Shown one piece after another: positions 57,085 to 64,000 of a stretch of 64,000 nucleotides of DNA. Numbering within the stretch: position 1 is the first letter of the stretch; the number at the start of each line of letters is the position of its first letter. The position numbers and the translations under genes were made by a program. Below the pieces are notes generated by a model that saw only the letters and a program-made list of their open reading frames with translations, had not been told where the DNA came from and ran no database searches. Source of the stretch: Nocardia puris (GTDB taxonomy: Bacteria; Actinomycetota; Actinomycetes; Mycobacteriales; Mycobacteriaceae); the NCBI RefSeq assembly GCF_003315035.1, contig NZ_QNRE01000003.1, positions 124,001 to 188,000 of the forward strand, in the 5' to 3' direction.

Positions 57085-58422
57085 TCACAGCTCCACCAGC
57101 CCCGCCCCGGAGGGCACAGGCGTACGCGGAGCCAGCTCCTCGAGCGGGTGTCCGATCGCGATGGCGCCCAACGGGTTCCAGTCGGACTCCAGGCCCAGCA
57201 CCTCGCGGGTGATCTCCGGGGCGAAGATGGTGGACCCGATCCAGCAGCTGCCGATGCCTTCGGTCGCCAGCGCCACGAGCAGGCCCTGCACGGCCGCGCC
57301 CACGGCGACGGTGAACATGGTGCGCTCGGCCGCGCGGCGACGCTCGTCGGGATAGTCGTGCGCCCCGTCGGGCACGCACACCGGAATGATCACCTCGGGG
57401 GCGTCGCGCAGAATCTGCCCGCGCCCCACCCGGCGTTCGACGCGCTCGGGGTCCAGACCGTCCCCGGCGAGGTCGGCGCGCCACTTGTCCGCCATAGCGT
57501 TCAGCAGCCGGGCCCGCTTCTCCGGATCGCGCACCCACACGAACCGCACCGGCCGCGTATGGTGCGGCGCCGGCGCCGTCAGCGCCACCGACACCGCCGC
57601 GCGGATCCGCTCGGGATCGACAGGGGTGTCGGCGAATTGGCGCACCGATCGTCGCAACAGCACGGCTTGGCGCCGGCCCAGCTCGATCGCCTCCGCCGTG
57701 CCGAGCCAGAACAGATCCTCTTCCCCGCCGCGCAGCAGATCCGCGGCGCTGGACCCGTCATCGGTGACGGGCAGCCCGCGCACCACCGCGACGGGCACGC
57801 CGCCCAGCTTGCCCTTCACCAGATCGGCCGCGGCGGCCAGTTCATCGGCGATGGCCACCTGGGTGACGTGCAGTTCGTTGCCCTGTCCGTCCACCGCGCC
57901 CGCGTAGTCGTGCAGCACCCGCAGCCCGGCCGCGCCGATCGCGGCGTCGATCTGCCCGTTGCGCCACGCGCGGCCCATGGTGTCGGTGACGACCACCGCG
58001 ACCGTCACCCCCAAGCGCTCGAAGATCGCCGTGCGCAACGCTTTCGCGCTGCCGTCGGGGTCGGCGGGCAACAACACCAGCTCGCCCTGCTCCACGTTGG
58101 AGCCGTCCACGCCCGAGGCGGCCTGCACGATGCCGAGCTTGTTCTCGGTGATCAGGGTGCGGCCCTTGCGCGCGAGCACGCGCACCGCCTCCTGGTCGAC
58201 CAGCGCCCGCCGCGCGCTGTCGCGCTCCTCGGGATCGGTTGGGGCGGTGACGATCCTGCCCTCCGCCTTGGCGACGATCTTGCTCGTCACCACCAGGATG
58301 TCGCCGTCGGCCAGCCACGGCGCGGCGGCGGCGATGCGCTCGCCGAGGTCGTCCCCGGGCCGGAACTCCGGCAGTCCGGTGATCGGGCGGATGGTCAGCT
58401 CCCCCGCCGCGTGGTCGTTCAC
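57085..58422 (-). CDS. fbiB: Bifunctional F420 biosynthesis protein FbiB
   Basis: 445 residues from GTG 58420-58422, overlapping the fbiA stop (GTGA). The N-terminal gamma-glutamyl ligase domain (about 1-245) includes [38 protein letters not shown] and [20 protein letters not shown]. The C-terminal nitroreductase-fold domain (about 255-445) includes [20 protein letters not shown] and [19 protein letters not shown]. Known FbiB reduces dehydro-F420-0 with FMN and adds glutamates to make mature F420. Confidence 0.96.
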   Translation of the reverse strand: MNDHAAGELTIRPITGLPEFRPGDDLGERIAAAAPWLADGDILVVTSKIVAKAEGRIVTAPTDPEERDSARRALVDQEAVRVLARKGRTLITENKLGIVQAASGVDGSNVEQGELVLLPADPDGSAKALRTAIFERLGVTVAVVVTDTMGRAWRNGQIDAAIGAAGLRVLHDYAGAVDGQGNELHVTQVAIADELAAAADLVKGKLGGVPVAVVRGLPVTDDGSSAADLLRGGEEDLFWLGTAEAIELGRRQAVLLRRSVRQFADTPVDPERIRAAVSVALTAPAPHHTRPVRFVWVRDPEKRARLLNAMADKWRADLAGDGLDPERVERRVGRGQILRDAPEVIIPVCVPDGAHDYPDERRRAAERTMFTVAVGAAVQGLLVALATEGIGSCWIGSTIFAPEITREVLGLESDWNPLGAIAIGHPLEELAPRTPVPSGAGLVEL

Positions 58423-59417
58423 CACTTCACTCCCGCGAGATCCAGTGCCGCACGCACGATTTCGGCCGTGGTGGGCGGGTCGGTCATGAGCAAGGGCACG
58501 CTGCGCACCTCCACGCCCGGCACGTCGGCGGTGTCAGTGGTGTGGATGAGCCAGCCGTCGAGAATACCGGTGGTGGCCCGGGCGCCGTAGTGCCGGCCGA
58601 CGGCCTCGGCCGTGGTCTCCACCCCGATCACCGACAGGCACTCATCGGCCATGCCGCGCAACGGTTTTCCGTCGATCACGCCCGACACCCCGATGACCTT
58701 CGCCGGCGTGGTGCGCAGCGCGCCACGAATGCCGGGCACCGCGAGGATGGACCCGATGCTCACCACGGGGTTGGACGGGGCCAGCAGCACGGCGTCGGCC
58801 GACTCTATGAGATCGATCACATTGGGCGCGGGTTTGGCCTCCTCGGCCCCGATTGTGGCGAATCCATGGGTCTCGATGTTCGCGCGGTAGCGCACCCACC
58901 ACTCCTGGAAATGGATCGCGCGACGTTCGCCAGGGTTGTCCGGATCGCTCACAACGACATGCGTTTCACACCGATCGTCGGTCGCCGGGATCAGCTTCAC
59001 GCCGGGTTGCCAGCGATTGCACAGAGCCTCGGTGACCGCCGAGAGGGGGTAGCCGGCGCGCAGCATTTCGGTGCGGATCAGGTGGGTGGCGATATCCCGG
59101 TCGCCCAGGCCGAACCAATCCGGCTGCGCGTGGTATTTCGCCAGTTCCTCCTTGGCGTGCCAGGTCTCGTCGATCCGGCCCCAGCCGCGCCCGGTGTCGA
59201 TCCCGCCACCCAGGGTGTACATGCAGGTGTCCAGGTCGGGACAGATACGAAGGCCGTGCATCCAGACGTCGTCGCCCACGTTCACGATCGCCGCGACCTC
59301 CGCGCCGGGCAGCAGTTCGCGCACGCCCTGCAGGAAGCGCGCACCGCCGACGCCGCCGACCAGGACGACGATCTTCGGCTCGGTCGCGGGCGCGATGTCC
59401 GCTTGTTGTCCAGTCAC
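58419..59417 (-). CDS. fbiA: 2-phospho-L-lactate-type transferase FbiA (F420 biosynthesis)
   Basis: 332 residues. GTG 59415-59417 was chosen since TAGGCT lies eight bases upstream (59426-59431), implying a leaderless message; the frame is open to 59477. FbiA joins the phosphoenolpyruvate-derived moiety to Fo to give dehydro-F420-0. Motifs are [38 protein letters not shown], and [20 protein letters not shown]. It is coupled to fbiB and divergent from whiB2, the arrangement of mycobacteria. Confidence 0.95.
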   Translation of the reverse strand: MTGQQADIAPATEPKIVVLVGGVGGARFLQGVRELLPGAEVAAIVNVGDDVWMHGLRICPDLDTCMYTLGGGIDTGRGWGRIDETWHAKEELAKYHAQPDWFGLGDRDIATHLIRTEMLRAGYPLSAVTEALCNRWQPGVKLIPATDDRCETHVVVSDPDNPGERRAIHFQEWWVRYRANIETHGFATIGAEEAKPAPNVIDLIESADAVLLAPSNPVVSIGSILAVPGIRGALRTTPAKVIGVSGVIDGKPLRGMADECLSVIGVETTAEAVGRHYGARATTGILDGWLIHTTDTADVPGVEVRSVPLLMTDPPTTAEIVRAALDLAGVKW

Positions 59418-59763
59418 ATCCGCACAGCCTATGCGGTACCCGTGACGCACTCCGTTCACACCATATTTGCTGCTCATTTGCTATTGCGCCCATCAAGATC
59501 AGCGCGGAAATCGGTCGCGGATAGTAACGGAATAGTGTCGGCAGCTTGACCATCGACACGTACGGCGTGTCTAATCACAGTCATGTCATTCCGGGTTCGC
59601 GCGAGAGGGCAAGGCGCGGACGGCTTTTCGAACGGATGTTCGCATCGGGATGGCGAGCTCGGGGATGTCCGCGGGACAACGTCGCGGGGTACGGCCGCCG
59701 GTGTGCGCGTTGATCCGGCGGAAAGAATCATTCTGCGCTAACACACAGTGAGGAGGCGGAGCG
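59418..59763. other. Divergent intergenic region between fbiA and whiB2
   Basis: 346 bp without a supportable gene. It holds the TAGGCT -10 of fbiA and the whiB2 leader, including GAGGAGGCGGAG before its ATG. whiB2 regions often carry several developmental promoters. I see no decisive -35/-10 pair for it. Confidence 0.5.
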
Positions 59764-60141
59764 ATGACCGAAGACATGGTCTCGCGAAGCGATTCCACAG
59801 CAGGCGCAGCACGTGGCGTCTGCGCAGACATCGACCGAAGCGAGCACGACGGCGGTGACGCGGTGCCGACACCCCGGCTCAGCCTGGTCGTGACCGGCTT
59901 CGACGAGATGTTCGACACCATCGAGGAGCAGTGGCAGGAGCGTGCCCTGTGCGCGCAGACCGATCCGGAGGCGTTCTTCCCCGAGAAGGGCGGCTCGACC
60001 CGCGAGGCGAAACGGATCTGCATGGGCTGCGAGGTACGCGACGAGTGCCTGGAATACGCCCTCGCCCACGATGAGCGCTTCGGCATCTGGGGCGGCCTCT
60101 CCGAGCGGGAGCGTCGTCGCCTCAAGCGCGGCATCGGCTGA
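59764..60141 (+). CDS. whiB2: WhiB-family iron-sulfur regulator WhiB2 (WhmD)
   Basis: 125 residues; ATG 59764 behind AGGAGG. The four Cys that ligate a 4Fe-4S cluster are Cys63, Cys86, Cys89 and Cys95 in the C-x22-C-x2-C-x5-C pattern. The turn GIWGG (107-111) and basic RERRRLKRG tail are the DNA-binding parts. WhiB2 is required for septation in mycobacteria and streptomycetes (WhiB there). Position between fbiA and the Rv3259-like gene is as in M. tuberculosis (Rv3260c). Confidence 0.95.
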   Translation: MTEDMVSRSDSTAGAARGVCADIDRSEHDGGDAVPTPRLSLVVTGFDEMFDTIEEQWQERALCAQTDPEAFFPEKGGSTREAKRICMGCEVRDECLEYALAHDERFGIWGGLSERERRRLKRGIG

Positions 60142-60151
60142 CAGTACGGTG

Positions 60152-60183
60152 TCGCACCGGCCTCCGCGGCGGGGTCGGTGCGA
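60152..60183 (+). terminator. Hairpin terminator after whiB2
   Basis: TCGCACCG (60152-60159) pairs with CGGTGCGA (60176-60183) around a GC-rich 16-nt loop, 10 bp past the stop. There is no T-tract. Confidence 0.55.
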
Positions 60184-60220
60184 GTTCACCCCGGTGCCCT
60201 GATTCCCCTAGATTCGGAGC

Positions 60221-60697
60221 ATGTCCCGTTCCCGCAATCGACGACCGCCGACCGCGCGTTCGGTGATCCGGCGCGGCCGCGGTGTGCGCGGGCCCATGCT
60301 GCCCCCCACCGTCCCCGCGTGGCGAACCCGCGGCCAGCAGTTCGACCGGCTGGTGCTGGAGGCGTTCGCCCCGCTCGACAGTCGCTGGCACGACCGGCTC
60401 ACCAAGCTCGACATCGCCGTCGACGACGTGCCGAAAATCCGCCCGCTGCATCCCGATACGGTCACCTGGCCCGACGAGGTGGTGGCCGACGGCCCGGTGC
60501 CGCTGTCGCGCCTGGTGCCCGCCGGCGTGGACCGGCACGGCCAGGCCACCCGGGCGCGCGTGGTCCTGTTCCGCAAGCCGCTGGAGTTGCGCGCGGGCGA
60601 TCCCGACGATCTGGTCGACCTGCTGCGCGAGGTGCTCGTCCAGCAGATCGCGACGTATCTGGGCGTGGATCCCGATCTCATCGATCCCGAGGCGTGA
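60221..60697 (+). CDS. Zincin-family protein lacking the HExxH motif (Rv3259-like)
   Basis: 158 residues from ATG 60221. The basic N-terminus (RSRNRRPPTARSVIRRGRG) precedes the core FDRLVLEAFAPLDSRW and DIAVDDVPKI, then ARVVLFRKPLELRA. These match the small metallopeptidase family of Rv3259. Where active members carry HExxH, this protein reads LLREVLVQQIATYLGVDP, with no His, so peptidase activity is unlikely. It lies between whiB2 and the DUF3499 gene, as in mycobacteria. Confidence 0.85.
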   Translation: MSRSRNRRPPTARSVIRRGRGVRGPMLPPTVPAWRTRGQQFDRLVLEAFAPLDSRWHDRLTKLDIAVDDVPKIRPLHPDTVTWPDEVVADGPVPLSRLVPAGVDRHGQATRARVVLFRKPLELRAGDPDDLVDLLREVLVQQIATYLGVDPDLIDPEA

Positions 60698-60773
60698 GAA
60701 CACCGGTGTGAGCCGAGACTCGCACCCGCGTGTCTGTCCACATCCGGGGGTCGAGGGGGTTACTCTCATCGGC

Positions 60774-61160
60774 GTGATCCCCATGCGTCGTTGCTGCCGA
60801 CCCGGCTGCAAGAACCCGGCCGTCGCGACGCTCACCTATGTGTACTCGGACTCGACCGCGGTGGTCGGCCCGCTCGCGACGGTGGCCGAACCGCACTCCT
60901 GGGATCTGTGCGAAACCCACGCCTCCCGGATCACCGCCCCGAAGGGCTGGGAACTGGTCCGCCACGAGGGCGGGTTCTCCACCACCCCGGACGACGACGA
61001 TCTGACCGCACTGGCCGAGGCCGTCCGCGAAGCCGGACTGCGCCGCCGCCCCCCGGAACCCGATCAGCGCGGTTACCGCGACTACGCGCCCCCGCCGCCG
61101 CGCCCCACGCGCACCGGCCGCCGCGGCCATCTACGGGTCCTGCCCGATCCGCCCAACTGA
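60774..61160 (+). CDS. DUF3499 family protein (Rv3258c-like)
   Basis: 128 residues from GTG 60774. TACTCT (60761-60766) seven bases upstream suggests a leaderless start; ATG 60783 is also possible. RRCCRPGCKNPAVATLTYVY and WDLCETHA give four Cys and a His arranged as a small zinc-ribbon-like site. A Pro/Arg-rich C-terminus follows (RPTRTGRRGHLR). It is conserved in actinobacteria, always near whiB2 and manB, and its function is unknown. Confidence 0.88.
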   Translation: MIPMRRCCRPGCKNPAVATLTYVYSDSTAVVGPLATVAEPHSWDLCETHASRITAPKGWELVRHEGGFSTTPDDDDLTALAEAVREAGLRRRPPEPDQRGYRDYAPPPPRPTRTGRRGHLRVLPDPPN

Positions 61161-61532
61161 TCCTCCGCGGATCCCGCCCTGGCCTCCACCTCCCGCTGAG
61201 ATCCCGGCCCGCCGTCGAGCATTCGCGGATCCGAGCCGCCGCACCCCGACCTCCTGCCGCACCCCTGACCTCCAGCGGCCCGCCACTCCCCACATCGACT
61301 CCGCGACAACGGATCGCCTCGACGCCCGGCCGCGCGCGGTTCCGCTCACCTCCCGCCCGAGCACACACAGTCCCCCAACCGGACGAAACGCCGAAACCGA
61401 CTGCGCGCCCGGATCTCCCGGAGCGTCCGCCACCCGCCGTATCGCCGCCCGCCAACCGCGCGGCAAGCGGAAATCGGGCCGCCCGGCAGGGACCGTCCCG
61501 GCCCCGCGCGCGGGCACACTAGGGTAGGTGCC
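61161..61532. other. Intergenic region before manB
   Basis: 372 bp with no convincing coding region; the plus-strand frames give Pro/Arg/Ala-rich noise. At its right end TAGGGT (61520-61525) stands seven bases before the manB ATG, a leaderless-type promoter. Confidence 0.5.
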
Positions 61533-62909
61533 ATGACAGTCGCCCGCTCTGCCGAATTCGTGAACGCGGTGATCAAGGCTTACGACGTTCGCGGTGTGGT
61601 CGGTGAACAGATCGACGCGCGGTTCGTCGGTGACGTGGGCGCCTCGTTCGCCCGGCTGATGCGCGCCGAGGGCGCCACCCGCGTGGTGATCGGCCACGAT
61701 ATGCGCGCCTCCTCCCCCGAACTGTCCGAGGCGTTCGCCGAGGGCGTGCGCGAGCAGGGCCTGGATGTGGTGCACATCGGCCTGGCCTCCACCGATCAGC
61801 TGTATTTCGCCTCCGGCCACCTCGGCTGCCCCGGCGCCATGTTCACCGCGAGCCACAATCCGGCCCGCTACAACGGCATCAAGCTGTGCCGCGCCAACGC
61901 GCTGCCGGTCGGGCAGGACACCGGCCTGGCGACCATCAAAGACGAAGTGATCGCGGGCGTGCCCGCGCACGACGGCCCGCGCGGCGGCGAGAGCCGGGTC
62001 GACCTGCTCGCCGACTACGCGAAGTTCCTGCGCGGCCTGGTCGACCTGGAGAACATCCGCCCCCTCACCATCGCGGTGGACGCGGGCAACGGCATGGGCG
62101 GGCACACGGTGCCCGAGGTGCTCGGCACGCTCGCCCCCATCACGATCGTGCCGCTCTACTTCGAGCTGGACGGCACCTTCCCCAACCACGAGGCCAACCC
62201 CCTCGACCCGAAGAACCTGGTGGACCTGCAGCGCCTGGTGCGCGAGTCCGGCGCCGACATCGGCCTGGCCTTCGACGGCGACGCCGACCGCTGCTTCGTG
62301 GTGGACGAGTTGGGCGAGCCGGTCTCGCCGTCCGCGATCACCGCGCTGGTCGCCGAGCGCGAGCTCGCCAAGGAGCCGGGCGCCACCATCATCCACAACC
62401 TGATCACCTCGCGCGCCGTACCCGAGCTGGTGCACGAACTGGGCGGCACGCCGGTGCGCACCCGGGTCGGGCACTCGTTCATCAAGCAGCAGATGGCCGC
62501 CACCGGCGCGGTGTTCGGCGGCGAGCATTCCGCGCACTACTACTTCCGCGATTTCTGGGGCGCCGACTCCGGCATGCTCGCCGCGCTGCATGTGCTGGCC
62601 GCGCTCGGGGAGAAGGACCGCCCGGTGTCGGAGCTGATGGCCGCCTACACCACCTACGCCGCCTCCGGGGAGATCAACTCCACGGTCGACGACGCCGCCG
62701 CGCGGACGATGGCGGTGCTGGACGCCTTCGGCGACCGGGCGCAGTCGGTGGACCGGCTGGACGGCGTCACGGTGCAGCTGGCCGACCACGCCTGGTTCAA
62801 CCTGCGCGCCTCCAACACCGAACCGCTGCTGCGTCTCAACGTCGAGGCCCGATCGCCGGAGGAAGTAGACGCACTCGTAACCGAGATTCTGGGCATCGTC
62901 CGGTCCTGA
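61533..62909 (+). CDS. manB: Phosphomannomutase / phosphoglucomutase
   Basis: 458 residues from ATG 61533. It interconverts mannose-6-phosphate and mannose-1-phosphate, feeding GDP-mannose for PIMs, lipomannan and glycans. The active-site serine is Ser107 in GAMFTASHNPARYNG. The metal loop is DGDADR (248-253), the sugar-binding loop is GGEHSAHYYF (near 329), and the phosphate-binding loop is NLRASNTEPLLRLN near the C-terminus. It corresponds to Rv3257c. The likely start is leaderless. Confidence 0.95.
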   Translation: MTVARSAEFVNAVIKAYDVRGVVGEQIDARFVGDVGASFARLMRAEGATRVVIGHDMRASSPELSEAFAEGVREQGLDVVHIGLASTDQLYFASGHLGCPGAMFTASHNPARYNGIKLCRANALPVGQDTGLATIKDEVIAGVPAHDGPRGGESRVDLLADYAKFLRGLVDLENIRPLTIAVDAGNGMGGHTVPEVLGTLAPITIVPLYFELDGTFPNHEANPLDPKNLVDLQRLVRESGADIGLAFDGDADRCFVVDELGEPVSPSAITALVAERELAKEPGATIIHNLITSRAVPELVHELGGTPVRTRVGHSFIKQQMAATGAVFGGEHSAHYYFRDFWGADSGMLAALHVLAALGEKDRPVSELMAAYTTYAASGEINSTVDDAAARTMAVLDAFGDRAQSVDRLDGVTVQLADHAWFNLRASNTEPLLRLNVEARSPEEVDALVTEILGIVRS

Positions 62910-63004
62910 CTGGAATAGTGGAATCACAGACAGTGGATTCGCCCGACCCGGGCTCGGTGTGGACGATCCGGACGCAGCGCGATGAGGGGAGGTGGAACGC
63001 GGAG

Positions 63005-64000
63005 ATGATCGCGGGAACACCGGTGCTCGACCTCGACGATGCCGCTTCGCTCGAGGCAGCCGACAACGGCGGCGCACTGCGCTCGGCCGCCTCCGGCGGC
63101 GCCCAGGTCCGGGCCACGGCGGCAGCCGTCGCCGAACAGGCCCTGGCTCGCCTCACCGATCTGCGCCCGCGCAGCCTGGTACTGGTCTCCGGTTCCGGGC
63201 GGGCGGCGCGCGCCGCGGCGATCCTGGTGGCCGCGCTGGGCGACCGGGCGGGCATGCCGGTGGTGCCGGTGTCGGCGCTGCCGCCCTGGGTCGGCCCGCT
63301 GGACGTGGTGCTCGTCGCGGGGGACGACGCGGGCGATCCGCGCCTGATCGACGCGGTGGACCGCGCGCTGCGCCGCGGCGCCGAGGTGGTCGTGGCCGCA
63401 CCGCTGGAGGGTCCGCTGCGCGCCGTCGCGGCGGGTCGCGCCGCCGTGCTGGAGCCGCGGGTCCCGGTGCTCGATCACAACCGCCTGCTGCGCTATCTGG
63501 CGGCCGGAATCGCCGTCCTGCGCCTGGTGGACCCGGGCCGCACCGGCGCGTCCGTGCCGGACCTGACGGAGCTGGCCGACGTGCTGGACGCGGAGGCGTT
63601 GCGCGACGGCCCGCACAACGAGGTCTTCCACAATCCCGCCAAGACGCTGGCCGCGCGCATGCAGCAGCGCGGTGTGGTGCTGGCGGGCGACTCCCCCGCC
63701 GCGGCCGAGCTGGCCGGGCACGGTTCCGAGGTGCTGTTGCAGGCCGCGGGCCGTCTGGCCGCCGAGGCCGAACTGGCCGAGGCCGTCGCGGCGCTGCCGC
63801 GGCTCACCGCCGCCGCGGGCGCCGCGGCCCCCGACTTCGATCCGCTGTTCCACGACGAGGAACTCGACGGTCCCGCACCGGTCGAGCGGGTCCGGGTGTT
63901 CGTGCTCAGCGCCGACGCCGATCAGTCGGCCGCGCGGCGCAGGCTCGCCGTCTTCGGCGGCGACTCCTCGGCCCTGGTCGACGCCGATCTGGTGAGCGCC
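63005..64000 (+). CDS. TobH-like phosphosugar isomerase-type protein (Rv3256c-like), cut by the window end
   Basis: The frame is open from ATG 63005 to the window edge (332 residues so far); GTG 62918 and 62933 are in-frame alternatives, and GGAGG lies 12 bp before the ATG. The opening AGTPVLDLDDAASLEAADNG and the later segments SLVLVSGSGRAARAAAILVA and VPVSALPPWVGPLDVVLVAG match the SIS-domain protein that follows manB in mycolate bacteria, usually annotated TobH or a bifunctional mannose-6-phosphate isomerase-like protein. The C-terminus is missing from the window. Confidence 0.85.
   Translation, partial: MIAGTPVLDLDDAASLEAADNGGALRSAASGGAQVRATAAAVAEQALARLTDLRPRSLVLVSGSGRAARAAAILVAALGDRAGMPVVPVSALPPWVGPLDVVLVAGDDAGDPRLIDAVDRALRRGAEVVVAAPLEGPLRAVAAGRAAVLEPRVPVLDHNRLLRYLAAGIAVLRLVDPGRTGASVPDLTELADVLDAEALRDGPHNEVFHNPAKTLAARMQQRGVVLAGDSPAAAELAGHGSEVLLQAAGRLAAEAELAEAVAALPRLTAAAGAAAPDFDPLFHDEELDGPAPVERVRVFVLSADADQSAARRRLAVFGGDSSALVDADLVSA

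Noticed and set aside
61131..63077. 648-codon minus-strand frame opposite manB
   Set aside because: Antisense to manB; no motifs.

Overview
The window is high-GC actinobacterial DNA, most likely from Nocardia or a close mycolate-containing relative. The evidence is gene content and order. The right half carries secA1, a WS/DGAT acyltransferase, a desA3-type desaturase with its ferredoxin reductase, hpf, comF, lpqB-mtrB-mtrA, tmk, sahH, a TetR regulator, rubredoxins, alkB, fbiB-fbiA, whiB2, a DUF3499 gene and manB. The Mycobacterium tuberculosis Rv3229c-Rv3262 neighbourhood has the same set. GTG starts, 4-bp stop/start overlaps and apparently leaderless genes are frequent.

Region 1 (about 0.4-22.8 kb) is a defence island. 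A type I restriction-modification system is split. A helix-turn-helix N6-methyltransferase, hsdM and hsdS lie in an overlapping minus-strand operon at the right end. hsdR lies at the left end, followed by a Ser/Thr kinase with a TPR-like tail. Four kinds of module sit between them. (a) A plus-strand cassette of two large proteins, probably one broken or frameshifted giant NTPase, with a partner carrying a C-terminal HEPN-like RNVLAH motif. (b) A toxin/antitoxin/SecB-like chaperone triad. (c) A small ankyrin protein. (d) An AIPR-family protein with an N-terminal PD-(D/E)XK-like motif. The cassette at 6.3-12.9 kb matches no system I can name and is the best candidate for something undescribed.

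Region 2 (22.9-28.6 kb) is accessory: small secreted proteins, a Cys/His-motif protein, a DnaQ-like exonuclease in a tightly overlapped operon, a DUF732-like secreted protein, and two DUF4352 membrane proteins that are clear paralogues.

Region 3 (28.6-38.8 kb) is secA1 and lipid metabolism: WS/DGAT, a ferredoxin reductase, two DesA3-like desaturases and a BluB-like nitroreductase. Shared palindromic sites sit on the promoters of the reductase and the second desaturase. Region 4 (38.8-43.3 kb) has a thiolase behind a 9-bp-arm palindrome. It also has an XRE / EspR-like / ImmA-IrrE / MAB_1171c-type cluster whose last gene is broken in two places.

Region 5 (43.3-64 kb) is conserved core: hpf, comF, lpqB-mtrB-mtrA, tmk, sahH, a secreted lipase, two alkane monooxygenases with two rubredoxins and a TetR regulator, a Nudix hydrolase, fbiB-fbiA for coenzyme F420, whiB2, a degenerate zincin-family protein, a DUF3499 protein, manB, and the start of a TobH/Rv3256c-like gene cut by the window end. 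I found no tRNA, rRNA, CRISPR array or recognisable insertion sequence.
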